DNA from: Panax quinquefolius
Lineage: Eukaryota > Streptophyta > Magnoliopsida > Apiales > Araliaceae
DNA: 64,000 nucleotides
Direction of reading: 5' to 3'
Assembly (NCBI GenBank): GCA_020205615.1
Contig: CM035169.1
Location: 20,238,945 to 20,302,944 of the forward strand
Shown: piece by piece, positions 35,169 through 46,925 of the stretch
Numbering within the stretch: position 1 is the first letter of the stretch
Layout: the number at the start of each line of letters is the position of its first letter
Notes under the pieces: generated by a model
What the model saw: only the letters and a program-made list of their open reading frames with translations
The model's database searches: none
Told to the model about the DNA's origin: nothing
Position numbers and translations under genes: made by a program

Positions 35169-36473
35169 ATTTGTGGTCATACAACCAGGCCTGCTTAGTA
35201 AGAAGCAAATAGTTCCATTCCTTCGATGGAAATTTCTCGAAGAGCTCTATCATCTCGGCCTCACGCTCTTCTGAGATATCACCAAAGTCAGCAAAAACCA
35301 CTTCGCTCGTGGTCCAGTCCGGCAAAGAGGCAATCTCGGATCCCTTAACTAAAAACCATCCCTTATGACATCCCCTGTTGCTCGAAGGGGTATTCACTAG
35401 AGATCGTCTCTCAAACTTTTCACCAGTCTTCGATGCATGCTTACCTAAAACTTTAAACCCCTTTTCTCGGGTTTGGCTGACCTTGTAGACGGTGAAGAAG
35501 AAATCTAGAGAAAGCTCCACCCTGACTTCGTGGCAGAAGGCGATGTAGGCCAGAATATGAATGTAGGAGTTCGGTACCAATTGGGAGAACCCAGCGCCTT
35601 GATAAACCCTAGGAGGGTTATTACGAACACGTGAAGAGAGGCTGAATCCCTTATCCGTGATAGATACACGAATAGTCAGTCCATCCTCCTCATTACGATA
35701 CATCCTTTTTCCGCCTAGTGGAACTCTTACACGATGGGTGCGGAATGGAATATTTGGTTTGAATACTCTTGATACGCCTCATCAGTATCGGAAGGAGTAT
35801 TGGCGTGGGAGAAACGATCTTTGTTTCTGAAGTATTCAGAAGGAGTAGGGGTAGGTTTTTGGGGTGGATTCTTGCTCGAAGTGACGGCTTTGGGGTTAGA
35901 GCTTGAAGCCTTTTCTTTGTTGGGGTTTGGATTTGGGGCAACGATAGTGATTGGAGTGACAAGGATGGGAGAGCCCTACTCGGAATCTAGGGACGCCATT
36001 GTTGAGATTTCGCAGAGAAACAGAGAAAGAATCGAAAAGAAGGAGAGAGCTCAAAGGTCAGAAAATTCAAATTAGCAAGTAAAAGCTGTCCAAATTTAGT
36101 AAAGTTTACCTTTTATCTTGTGGTTACACGAGTTCTGAAAGGATATGCACATTTAATTCTCGGCAATGATGAGAATTGAATGGGAAAGGTCCGGTCAATC
36201 CTTAGATATTTTATCGATTGGGCTTTTTTCGGTTGGATTTACGGTTTTAGTCCATCTTTCTCAAACTCAACCCTCTATTGTTTGGGCCTTTTACGTTGGA
36301 TATTCAGCCATCCTTCGTCTCCTCTTATGGACCAAATCGGGTATGTCTCAATTACTCCCTGTTATAGGCCTTTAGTAAAATATCATGGACTATTTATAGT
36401 TTTATTAAAATTACATTTAATAAAAAACTAGAAAGAATGTTGAGTCGTGATATTTTCTTCTATTTTGGTAGAA

Positions 36474-37091
36474 TGAATTGGGCTCACTTATTTAATTAGT
36501 CTATTGGGCCTTCATTATTGAACCTCGAAAGTCGTTTAACAAGCCATCATATTATTTCTATTAAAACCTTATGAGACCAAGATTTGGTTCATTAGACTAA
36601 CCCATTAGATATTTTAATATCTATTACTTTGACTTGTAATGATGAAAAAATATGATAGTTGACTGCTGTAACTACCATGCATTAATGTGGATGAGATCAT
36701 AGTCGGCCGGCGGTAGAAAATAGTGACCAAAGGTAGTGGATAGACTGCATGCAGTCGGTAGAACCCATCAGATTAGGGGACTGTGTCAGATAGTAGTGGG
36801 TGACATGGTAATCTGGGCAAATAGAGTATAACCTAGCAAGGAGGTCTTCACAAAGAGGTACGTTAACATTCACGTTCACATACACACACGACTGAGAATT
36901 ATTATCTCTCTCAATACACTAGACAATTATTATCCTCCATTGTTAACCTCGTGAACATGTATATCGATTTTCGCTATGAAAGCTATCACGATAATTCGAA
37001 GCCGTCAAGCTTGTGGTGTTTATCGTGTTTATTGTGTAGGATCAAGACGTTTTATGTAATTGGAACGCGGTAAAAGATCTTGACGTTAACA
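36474..37091 (+). repeat. 3' LTR of retrotransposon B
   Basis: It begins TGAATTGGGCTCAC and ends GACGTTAACA. It aligns with the two halves of the 5' LTR. Divergence includes several small indels and a replaced segment near 36,975-37,010. 36,000-36,473, between the antisense ORF start and this LTR, shows nothing recognisable apart from a purine-rich stretch near 36,423-36,443. Confidence 0.85.
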
Positions 37092-37260
37092 TTGGTTATG
37101 GAGGTGGGGAGAGAAGGAAGAGTGAGAAATGGAGAGGAGAGGCTGAGTTTGTTTGTTGAAGAAGTGGAGTAGGAAACCGAGTATTGGCGGTAATTACGGC
37201 GTCGGTGTCCCATTTTTTACAGCGAGTGTGAATCTGTCATTCATCCATTCAACCGTAAGA
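37092..37260 (-). other. CT-rich possible 5' leader of a host gene, disrupted at element B
   Basis: On the minus strand this reads as a pyrimidine-rich tract (cctctcctctccatttctcac, cttccttctctccccacctcc) preceded by mixed sequence, like a plant 5' untranslated leader. It stops at element B's 3' LTR end. No coding sequence is visible. Confidence 0.25.
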
Positions 37261-37482
37261 TATGGACCGGAGCCTGGAGTTTTTTTTTAAATAAATAAAT
37301 ATTTAAAGTAATTTTTTTTATCATTGTAACAAACTTTTTAATGTATTGCATTTAAGATTGGTCCCAAATAATTTTGGCTACTGACTTCCTACTAACTCTT
37401 TTACAAGTGTCAATTTAGGTCTAACACTTTATAACTCCTCTCTACTAAAATTAGGTTACTAGTTCTATGGTTTTAAGAATTA

Positions 37483-37863
37483 TTCTCTCTGTCTCAAATT
37501 ATCTGTTGTTTTAGAGTTTCATTCACATATCAATATGTGTAATAAAAATATTAAAATACCCTTATGTACTGATTTTTTTTTTTTTTTGCAATTAAGACTT
37601 TAATAAAAGGAAATTGTCCATGGAAGAGTGTGCCAGGAAGGTCTTTTAAGAAGCATAACTTTGACAATCACATCTTATTGGTGGGAATATGAAAAGAATG
37701 CTTAAAAAGAGGAGAGACTTGAATGAGTAATGATTATCAATAATTAGGGTAAAGGGGAAAACTTGGAAAACAAAGGATAAAAATGCATTGAAATCTTGAA
37801 AAAGCAGATATTGTGGGACAAAATTTTTCTGCTAAAACAGCAGATAATTTGGGACGGAGGGAG
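37483..37863. mobile_element. Stowaway-type MITE
   Basis: The terminal inverted repeat is ctctctgtctcaaattatctg at the left against cagataatttgggacggaggg at the right, with TA on both sides (37,481-37,482 and 37,864-37,865). 381 bp, AT-rich, no ORF. A homopolymer A/T tract lies near 37,568. Confidence 0.75.
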
Positions 37864-37949
37864 TAGTTAGCTTACTTTTTTATTTATTTTGTTATTAATT
37901 TTATTTTGAGTGTCGAAAATAATACTGTCAGAGCACATACACACACGTT

Positions 37950-38098
37950 TAAGGGGAGTGGTTAAAATGAAGTGAACTTTATCATGACCAATATAGTGCT
38001 GACATGCGGCGAAGATATCAACCTCTCGTTCGTGTGTCAACATTGTATTGAACATGAAGTGAACTTATCAAGTTCACTTCATGCTAATCGGATCCACA
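37950..38098. mobile_element. Foldback MITE (family 1, copy 1)
   Basis: Inverted arms contain gttaaaatgaagtgaactt at the left and aagttcacttcatgctaat at the right, with matching inner blocks gtgctgacatg / cgtgtgtcaacattgtattg. It is related to the copy at 58,450-58,614 (shared outer end catgctaa.cggatcc). Confidence 0.65.
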
Positions 38099-40424
38099 TT
38101 TAAGAATACATTTGAGAAACATCATTTCTTATCTCGTAAGCTTAATTTTAAAAAAAATATGAAAATATACTCCGAGAAAGCACCAACTCCCCGACTTAGG
38201 TCGATTTTTTTATAATAAAATTAATAGTATTATTTTTTTTAAAAAAAATCATGTAGTATATAACAACAAAGAAATTAGAAGTTTCAAACCCAAAGCAAAA
38301 CCCTTTTTAGACTTGAGTTACCTAGTTTTTGTCTAACAATTTAAATTTGAGTTTTTAAGCATACAAGTAAAGTGATAAACCTTTCATATTCACAATAACC
38401 ATGGAATTCGCATTGACAATCTACATCAACTGTCTAAACACTTTAGGAAAAGGCATTCACATTCTAAGTTGTACAAGCTTAATAATCCCTACTTAAGTTT
38501 AGAAACGACTTATTAGATAAATTTTAAATATGATATATTTGAGCAACATTTTAGTTAGTTTCGAATTAACTTAGCAATTTAAGGTAGCCCAAAAGTAGTA
38601 TTTTTTTTTAATCTTTTGCTCATTTTTTAGTAACAAATGATACATTGCATCTTCAATAATATTTTTATCTTTACACAATTCTTAGTAACAAAGTTACATT
38701 GTATGTTTAATAATAAATGTGTTTTAAAATTTTGTGAAAAACTTAATTTTTGAGCTCATGACTTAGCTTTTTAGACGGCCAAAATTTATAATCAATAAGA
38801 TATGAAAAATCACAAAATAAAAAAATTTGAACTACAGAATCATCAAATTTATATTGCTGAGGTAACGTGAGACCAACTAAAATAACTCTTATCTCGTATA
38901 TATATATATATATATATATAATTGGGATAAACTACTAGAGAGGATGTAGGGTTTTGTTTCATTATCCTTGAAAATACTTCAGATTTTATTCTTTATTTTT
39001 TGACTTTTAGAGAAATTATATTTTTGGTTCTTATCATAAATGGGTGCTGTCCAATATTTACAGATAACAAAATTTTGAAGCAAATGCAGCTAGTGGGCCA
39101 ATATTTTATTAAATTGCCCTATGCGAGTTGTATTAATACAAATAAATGAAACAAGGTTATAATAATTCCCCTTTCTTATTTCCCATATTTGAAAGGTAAC
39201 ACTTTCTTTCTTTTTCACTCATCATATATATTAAGAAATGTAATTAATATTTTATCCGATTGATTAAAATGAGTTTAAAATCTCAATATTACCGTTCAAA
39301 ATTCATTAAAAATATGAAATATAAAAAATTAATATTTAACGTATGGACAACATGATAAACTAAGCCATTAATGCTATCTTCAAATCTATAAATGACAAAT
39401 AAAAAAAACAAAGTTTACTCTAAAAATTAAACAAAAAAGCGGAGTAACTATTTCAGTGTCAATTACAGATAAAATTAAATCCTTTTTTTTTGGTCAAAAT
39501 AGTCGTAAGAAAAGGAAACTAATTTTCTCACATGAGCATACAGTGGGTGCCACCTTTATGTGAAAAAAAAATATATAAAAATATCAAAAATACATATGAA
39601 AATAGTACTCTCTTAATATTACAATGTCGTTTCCCATACAACATGTGCCCTAGGAATTTAATAAGTATTTATTTTCATTTAGAGAGTAAAGTCTATTAAA
39701 AGTGTAACATTTATTTTCAAAATTTTATCAGTCGACGAATTTAGAGAGGCTGATACCGACACTTTATCCCCCCCCCACGCACCTCCCACCTGTACACTAA
39801 AATGTGTAGCTGAGTGAGTTTAGTCAAAACAAGCAATAAATTTTCTAAGCGATTATTGAAAATGGAAGTTACGTTTATGACAAAAATGTATGCATCTTGT
39901 CTTCTCAATTAGCACTGGATGGCACACACATTATACACATTGTGTGTAAATTATTTAAGATAAAATAAATATTTTATAAAATTTAAAAGATTAAATAAAA
40001 ATATAAAAAAATTATATGAAAATAATAACATAATTAAAACTATAAGGACAAAAGAAAAAAAATTAGTATGGTACAATTACTCCGAAAGCCACTTTATAAT
40101 ACAGATTAGATTAGGATACTGAACCAAAATTATATACTAGGTACATTATTTTTGGATTCTTTACACTACTATATAATAATTAAAAAGTAATTACAAAATT
40201 AGTGCATTACATAAAATAATTACAAAAAGAGTGCAACTTTCTCAATTCTATATTACTTGTCAAGGAAGGAATTCTAGTCAAAAAGTTTTCAACCGGGTAA
40301 ACAAATGAACAGTGCTTCAATTAGACGTCCTCGATTTCGCTACTTTACAAAGGGTAGGAAATAGATGAAGATTTTCGATTGTTGGAGGAGGAGATTTCTT
40401 TGTAGGAACAAAATTTAGCTCCCC
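38099..40424. other. AT-rich intergenic sequence
   Basis: No gene, tRNA or recognisable element seen. It contains a (TA)n tract at about 38,897-38,921, many short A/T runs, and a C-rich spot near 39,769. Confidence 0.5.
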
Positions 40425-40500
40425 ATGGCGGCTGCTACTATCACGGCCGCTATCCCTTCTGTCTCTGTCACGCTTTTACCATTCAGCGTCTTCTACCTTC
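40425..40500 (+). pseudogene. Possible orphan first-exon fragment (transit-peptide-like)
   Basis: ATGGCGGCTGCTACTATCACGG gives MAAATITAAIPSVSVTLLPF, rich in A/S/T without acidic residues, as in plastid transit peptides, with a purine-rich leader just before. After about 25 codons the sequence becomes AT-rich and non-coding. Family unknown; this may be chance. Confidence 0.25.
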
Positions 40501-40547
40501 TTCCTTTTTTTTGTTTCCTTTTTCTAAATTTGAAATCATTAAGAGGA

Positions 40548-40957
40548 AAATCACACGACTACTCTCTGATTCTATCATGGTTTAACAAGATAAAGAAAAC
40601 AAATACATGTAACTGTTCTGAATTTTTTTTTATGACTATTTGGTTACCCACAAAAACTAAAATGGTTAACTTTGTATGAAGATTTAGCTACCAACTACAC
40701 CATTTTATTGATGTAAGGTAACCGAGATTGTGTTACACAATATTGAATAATATTTTGTATTTTTTCTTCTTACATTAAGTAAGAAGAAAACCACATGACT
40801 ACTCTCTGATTCCATCATGGCTTAACAAGATAAAGAAAACAAATACATGTAACACTTGGTAATTATTCTAAATTTTTTTATGACTATTTAGTTACCCACA
40901 AAAACTAAAATAGTTACCTGTATATGAAGGTTTGGCTACCAACTGCATCATATTCAA
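40548..40957 (+). repeat. Direct duplication, about 165-bp units
   Basis: The block at 40,548-40,710 (ctactctctgattctatcatgg, aagaaaacaaatacatgtaac, gactatttggttacccac) recurs at 40,789-40,957 with about 90 percent identity by eye, separated by about 80 bp. It has no coding potential. Confidence 0.8.
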
Positions 40958-41805
40958 AATAATTTTATTTTTAAAAGATTATTTATAAGTAATCAATAAT
41001 ATTACTAAGTTTTGTCACTCACTAATACACATTTGGTTACCTCTAAAAGAAAGAGTCCAAAAAACTCAATATAAACAAACAAACAATGTCAAACTACTGG
41101 TAATAGAATCAAAGACCAATCAGCAGCATCCAACTATATAAGCACTAGTTATAACCAAAACACAATCAACAAGTTTCCACAACCAATTTAATCAACTTCT
41201 ACATTGTCAAAAAATTCCTAGTAATCAAATTAAAATATAGCTTAGAAGAGAAGGGAGAGAATCGAAAAGAAGCGTCGGCGTACACGCGATTAGAGAACGT
41301 GGAGAAAGAAGTAGTTGCGGCAACCATTGTTGTCAAGGAAGATAGCTAAGAAGCAGCCATTAATGGAGATTTCGTCAACGGAAATTCAAATCGAACATTA
41401 AAACGGAGACATAGGAGTGTAAGCTCAGGGCGCAGACATAAACTTTATTCCGTTTGATGTTATGGTTTAACGATCAATTAGGTTGTGCCCAATAACAACA
41501 ACTGAATACAAAATACATGGAATATATATGGGATTAATCAAGTTTTTTTATCTGCACGAATACATTAATTTTATAAATAAAATATTAAAAATATATTAAT
41601 TCTGTAAATATTTTTTGGATGTACTTTTATTATATATTTTTTAAGAATATACTAAGTAGTTTAAATAACCCTTATTTTTGTATTAGACATTTATGCCCAC
41701 AATTTCATATTATATCCTAGTCAGAAATAGTTACCCAATTATTGGCTAATAATACAACTAAATTGCTCGATTCATCATTTTGTGTCATTCTTTTAAATGC
41801 TAATA

Positions 41806-42233
41806 CTCCCTCCCGTCCCATAGTTATAGATTAATTTTTTATTTTGAGATGTCCTAATATATATGCTACTTACTATTTATAAAATTTAGTTGGTTTATTA
41901 TTTTATTTTTATGCCCTTATAATAAATATTCAACCATTACTCTTTTTTTGAAGAAACAACATTCAATGTCATTATTTTTATCACCACATTTAATATTGTT
42001 GTATTCTCTTTAGTTAAAGTTCTATGGTTATGGACTTTAATGGTCAGTACACGTCAATCAATAAAGTTGAGAGTTCCAGTGTGATAAGTAAGGAGTAATT
42101 AACTTATTCATTAATTCCATATTAAGGGGTATATGTACAAAATTATGTTAAAAATTATTACTTAAATTGATTTTTTTAAACTATGTGCCAAAAACAATCA
42201 GCCTATAACTATATAACTATGAGACGGAGGGAG
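41806..42233. mobile_element. Stowaway-type MITE
   Basis: CTCCCTCCCGTCCCATAGTT at the left, with the inverted ..aactatgagacggagggag at the right, flanked by TA (41,804-41,805; 42,234-42,235). 428 bp, no ORF. Confidence 0.85.
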
Positions 42234-44035
42234 TAATATACTTCTTAAATACGAGCTGTTCCATCTGACAATGAAACTCCTATTATTTTTTGTTGAGTTT
42301 AATTTTTTCTCTTTTTCTTCTCAAATATTTAGATATGTTACAAAATTAGACTTGATAAAAAAAATTAGTAATAACTATTGGTCTCTGAAATTTATTACTA
42401 TTAAATAATCATATATAAAATAAAAATGTTTTATATTAAAATCTTTGTTTTAGGATTATTAATCGAAAAATGGTCCATAATCGAGCCTCTAAAATGAAAA
42501 ACATGGCTCTGATTTCGGTGAGAGAAGTGTATGTGTTGTGGTGGGTGGAGCTTGTTGGTTTTCTGCTTCCTCTAAAATAAGACTAGTTGATGATATCCAT
42601 ACAAGGAAGGAAACCTGCTTGGAATTTACAAAGGTGACATGATGTCATAAAACCTAAAGGTCAGAGTTCTCATACTTAATCACTAGACTAAGATCTCATC
42701 AGAATATTTGATATGTTATATAGTAATGTTTTTAAGCTTTATGCTACAATTTAGGGGTTGTTTATTTATATATGAATGAGTCTAAAAAAGTCATTCAAAC
42801 TATTTGTTTTATAATTTTTAAATTTTGAATGTGTTTGAATGATTCATCCAGAAAATTGTGATTGAATCATTAAGAAGTAGAGCTGAATGATATATTTAAC
42901 TACATACCCTCATAGACAATTATAAATTACATTTAATATCCATTGTTTTTACTATTGTAAACCAATTTTGCCATGTACACATTATTTTTTGATTTTTTTT
43001 CTTTGACAAATTGGTCAACAACTAATTTAATTAATGTTGTTGTCTTTTGTTTTGATTTTATGGACTGATAAAATGTTATTAAAAAAATATAGTGTTTATT
43101 CTTAAAATTATATTACTAATAGTATACTCCATTAAAGATTGTTCACAAGTTTATATTTTATTTTTCTTAGATAACATTGCTTATTTATAATTACATAATA
43201 AATTTGTTCATAATAGTTCAAAAGGTTAAAATAGAAAAATATACGTATTCAGATGTTTTAGACAAACAATTATCAAACACATCATTTCATTCTATATTGA
43301 GAACTTCTATTTCATTCAGATTATGATCTTATGGATTAAGAATTTTTCATTCAGTTTGATTGGTACCTTTATTTTATTTTTTTGCCGGACAAAAAGGACC
43401 AGTATCTCTTAATTTTTTTCAATAGTGATATCAAAAAGAGTTCAACCTAGCTAGGGGACTTCTCCTAAATTACTTATTATAAGTCATTTATATTTTTTTT
43501 AAAGTAAATTTAGCTTTTGAAATTGAATTCTCATTTTGAAATATATTTTTCCCTCCCCCTATTTATTATTTTATTTAACATGTTTCATTTATTATCATAT
43601 TGCATTTGAATGGATTATGACAAGATTGTCTAAATGTTCTATTGCTAATTGAGTGGGACATAAACTCTATTAAATGGTAAGGTGGCAAGTCCGTTTCTCT
43701 TAAAAACTCTAATAGGGCATAATTTTTCTAATTAAATTATAAAATTCTAAATTAATGTAAACTAGTTCAAAAATTATAATTGAATTTTAAAATTTATTAA
43801 ATTATCTACAATCAATGTTATTATAGACCGTTGATATTATATTAAATGTTAAACAATTATTTATTTAATTCACAAGCATGTTTCAAAACAAACAAACTTC
43901 TTATATTACGGGAGGGAGGGAGTAATAAGTTTGTGGACTTAATTCCATGACTCATGCATGATTGTAACCTAACTAGTAGTATATACTATTATGAGATCGC
44001 GAGTTGCAGGTTTATATTGTAAAAAGCAAAAATAA
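42234..44035. other. AT-rich intergenic sequence
   Basis: No gene seen. A lone gggagggagggagta end near 43,910-43,923 looks like the right terminus of another Stowaway whose left end is missing. Confidence 0.45.
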
Positions 44036-44068
<33 letters not shown>

Positions 44069-44069
44069 T
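44036..44069 (+). repeat. Compound microsatellite (TG)n(AG)n
   Basis: About 8 TG units directly followed by about 8 AG units. Confidence 0.9.
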
Positions 44070-44669
44070 AATAAATTACTAGTAGTAGTATTAATGCATG
44101 TTAAGTCGTCTTAAATTTCACATGTCCCTTCTGTTTCCTTCCAACATGTAAAGAATTCCAAATTTTACTTTAAGATGCATTAATGCTCACAGTTGTCACC
44201 TTAAGTTATTAAAATGGGCCAGACATAACATCTTCCTTAATTGATTATACATACTACTAGTAGTTTTTGTGTTCGAGTCCTAATCAGGCAATGCATGTGT
44301 TACGATATGGGCTTAAGTTCCAAATGTCAGGCCCAAAACTGGAGATTTGGAGCCCATGACCCGAGAGACCACCTTCCACAGGCCACGAGTGATCTCTGCA
44401 CTTTGATGGGACTAGGCCGCTTCGCCTCCCTCATGTGCATGCCAAAGGGTGGGTGCTACTTAAACACCAATGACATCAACCAAATGCCTCCTCGATCGTG
44501 TAGAAGGAGGAAGAGATCATGTGATCCTCAAGCCATGACAGCAAGTGCAAGTGATTTTTTAAGTCCTAGGACCTAGCTAGCTCTCCAAGAACATACTGTA
44601 TATCACAAGTTGACAACTATATATTTTCTTGGCCTGGTCCAAAACACTAAATAAAGATAACTCCTTTAT

Positions 44670-44674
44670 AAAAA
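44670..44674 (-). terminator. RNA polymerase III terminator of tRNA-Val
   Basis: TTTTT on the minus strand, one base after the mature tRNA 3' end. Confidence 0.7.
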
Positions 44675-44675
44675 T

Positions 44676-44747
44676 GTTGCTGCCCAGGATCGAACTGGGG
44701 ACCTTTAGTGTGTAAGACTAACGTGATAACCACTACACCACAGCAAC
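44676..44747 (-). tRNA. tRNA-Val (anticodon UAC)
   Basis: The 72-nt minus-strand sequence folds as a complete cloverleaf. The acceptor stem GTTGCTG/CAGCAAC pairs at all seven positions. The D arm is GTGTAGTGGTTATCAC, the anticodon stem TTAGT/ACTAA has loop CTTACAC (anticodon TAC), and the T arm is CCCAG-TTCGATC-CTGGG. Box A (TGGTGTAGTGG) and box B (GTTCGATCC) are present. No intron and no encoded CCA, as usual for a plant nuclear gene. It looks functional and is the only RNA gene seen here. Confidence 0.95.
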
Positions 44748-45134
44748 CTCACACGTTAACAACCTGGTTCAACAATCATAACTATATCTCCCAACTACTT
44801 AGCCGAACTAGTCAAGACAATTGGAGAGTAGACACTTGATTTTTTGACTAACTAATTCTAGTAATCTACTTGTTGATTTATTATCAGAGTTAAACTACAC
44901 TATAAATAACAAGTTGTTGAACTATTATCACTAAGTTTTTTGGTTTTCTGAATATATTTATAAACAAATTCCAACTTTTCATTAGCACGTCACAATTAAC
45001 AAATACATGCAACAGATAATCACTAATGTCAGAAAGTTAAGTAAAAACTTGAATATAATTACTGGGATATGTTGTGAACTTTACAACCGGATCGAATACT
45101 CTGTTGGCAAAATGCGGAAGGTCCGAATGAAGGC

Positions 45135-45300
45135 GACCAACTGGGATTGAATATGCAACTAAGTCCGAATGAACGTAACAAGCTATAAATTCAACATTAA
45201 ATGCATAACTAAGACCGAATGGACTTAACAAGTTAGCAAACAACCGGCATTAAGCGTACAACTAAGTTCAAGTGGATGTAACAAGTTGCAAATCCAATAA
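45135..45300 (-). repeat. Imperfect tandem repeat, about 50-60-bp unit
   Basis: Three units share aactaag(t/a)(c/t)c(g/a)a(a/g)tgga..taacaagtt. They are at 45,157, 45,207 and 45,260 approximately. No coding frame is supported across them. Confidence 0.5.
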
Positions 45301-45486
45301 AACTACCTATCATAACAATTAACTAGGCCATGTGTGGCGTAACAAACTAATTGTTATAGCCTAAGCTAAAATACTAGAAAAACTAGAAGAACTTGAGTGT
45401 TCAGAATTTGTTGTGTGTTGCGTTCTTGTCAGCAAAATAGGCTTTTTTTTTTATTTATAGAGCTGCTGAAAGGCTGCTGCACCGAC

Positions 45487-45740
45487 TTAACTGTCTATTT
45501 ACCCACATTCTCCTTGAAATTCGGCCCACTAACCCATTTTCTGCTAGTGTATGAGGTACTTGAACATGGCCTACCCACTGATCTGCTGAACTGAAGGAAC
45601 GTGGGTCTTTACTTGCTTGAGCCTTGATGCATTTATTTGACTTAACTGTTGCGTTCCTTAAATTTCGGCCAACTTTGCTGGTGCGCCAGTTAACTGAACA
45701 AGACAATTCCACGTTACTAATCTGAAGGAACGTGGGTGTA
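45487..45740 (+). repeat. Direct duplication around gaaggaacgtgggt
   Basis: Two related stretches (about 45,487-45,609 and 45,638-45,738) share cttaactgt, aaattcggcc and the ending tctga..gaaggaacgtgggt. A third weaker trace follows at 45,795-45,860 (ttaatttttggcc, cagttaactga). The origin is unclear, possibly an old non-coding element. Confidence 0.45.
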
Positions 45741-46033
45741 TAAATGTTATTCCACGTATTTGACTGTTTCAAATATATATTCAACCATTTTCTTAATTTT
45801 TGGCCTAGCCGGATACCTTTGTCTGAACGCCATCAGTTAACTGAAATCCTCGAGCGATGGCTGGTTAACTGAGTATAAGCCCTTAGCAGATAATTACTTA
45901 ACCCAAAACTAAAATTTTGGGATTTGGATGTAAACAGTTTTATGCAAAAAAGCTCTCTCGACCGTGCCAATCATTCTGATTCGCCAAACGCCCATGGAGA
46001 GGTAAATGGAGAGTGATCACGGCTGCTTTTATG

Positions 46034-46925
46034 TCACTGGGGAAAATCTATCATTTCATTGAACTCACCAATACTAGTAAATGGTAGTTGTAGTCCTAAT
46101 TCCTTGACTGTTGTTTCCAATGCTTCAAACTCGAAGGAAAACTTGAACTTGGGGTTCCAAAAATCAGAAAGATCCTCTTCCCATAACTTAAAATCTTGAT
46201 TAAAGAATACAGGAATGGAATCAAATTTTCTTACAAGATTACGCAAACAATTTCTCTCGCGAGGAAGGAAGAAATACATGGAAAATTTTCTAGTGTCTTG
46301 ACCATTTTGATATGGAATTTTAAGAATTTTGTAGTCACAATCATAGCCATTATGGTAAACATGTCTCTCATCTTTCTTGCTGGTCATGAAGGGAAGTTGA
46401 ATAATTAATCTGGCCATTTAGAAGGTAAAATTCAATCTTTGTGCTTGCTTTTTTCTAAATCAAACTTTCTGTCCCATGCCCCTTTGAAGTAAAATGCAAT
46501 GGAAAATACAAGAGCAGTATCCCGAGGGAAGGAGCTCTTTGATCAGTCCTTTCGTTGCATCTTCAGCCCATAAATTCACTTCTTCTACCACTTGATCAGC
46601 CCTTCAATAACAAAAAGCAAAAAACTGTCATTAGCAGATCTTTCAAATAGTTTGTTTTTTTCCCCACTTCTTTAAGAGGCATAGCCTAAAATTTTGACCT
46701 GACCGGTTTATCCTAATTAAATCTCTTACTTATAGCAGTTGGATCAAATTTATCGAATCAAATGTTTGGATGAAGAGAACCAAGATTACATGAGTATCAA
46801 TAATTACATAAAAATTCACCTTGTTTGCAAAGTCAACCCCTTTAACTTCAGCTTTGTAAACATCTTTGAGAATGGCTTCAAAAGAAGGCTTTAAACCAAA
46901 ACTTTGAAGCACCAACAACAAATGT
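46034..46925 (-). pseudogene. Truncated serpin pseudogene
   Basis: Minus strand. An exon remnant at about 46,925-46,820 reads SFGLKPSFEAILKDVYKAEV and ends ..VDFANK at a GT donor. A second exon begins near 46,601 (ADQVVEEVNLWAEDATKGLI, then after a frameshift FYFKGAWDRKFDLEKSK). 46,417-46,034 continues as an open frame (PFMTSKKDERHVYHNGYDCD, FSMYFFLPRERNCLRNL, FWNPKFKFSFEFEALETTV) and stops after FNEMIDFPQ. These match the shutter/hinge order of plant serpins, which are protease inhibitors. The gene lacks its N-terminal third. It ends before the reactive-centre loop and C-terminal strands, and has frameshifts, so it cannot make an inhibitor. Confidence 0.85.

Larger units (their letters stand above)
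33509..35998 (-). pseudogene. Antisense additional ORF of retrotransposon B (transposase_28-like), spliced
   Basis: Minus strand. It starts at the ATG at 35,998 (MASLDSE, then an in-frame stop at codon 8, so it is disabled). P/S/K-rich low complexity runs to about 35,710. 35,703-35,158 is the conserved part (GFSQLVPNSYIHILAYIAF, ELSLDFFFTVYKV, GCHKGWFLVKGSE), matching the layout of plant 'putative gypsy type transposon' proteins. Intron 35,082-35,168 separates it from an acidic P/E-rich exon, broken by frameshifts. Intron 34,143-34,228 precedes a charged coiled-coil (MLKATLARERSDHEGV, AKIEELVTAQRNW), ending ..DDHGGDGA at 33,509. The role in the element is unknown. Confidence 0.75.

Noticed and set aside
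41220..41440. Purine-rich, coding-like stretch
   Set aside because: Short open runs only, with stops in all frames and no recognisable motif.
43550..43923. Possible Stowaway MITE ending gggagggagggagta
   Set aside because: Only the right terminus is convincing. The left ccctccccc near 43,551 does not match it as an inverted repeat.
44241..44576. 111-codon plus-strand ORF with mixed composition
   Set aside because: No family recognised, no conserved motif, and no splice or promoter support. Left as intergenic.
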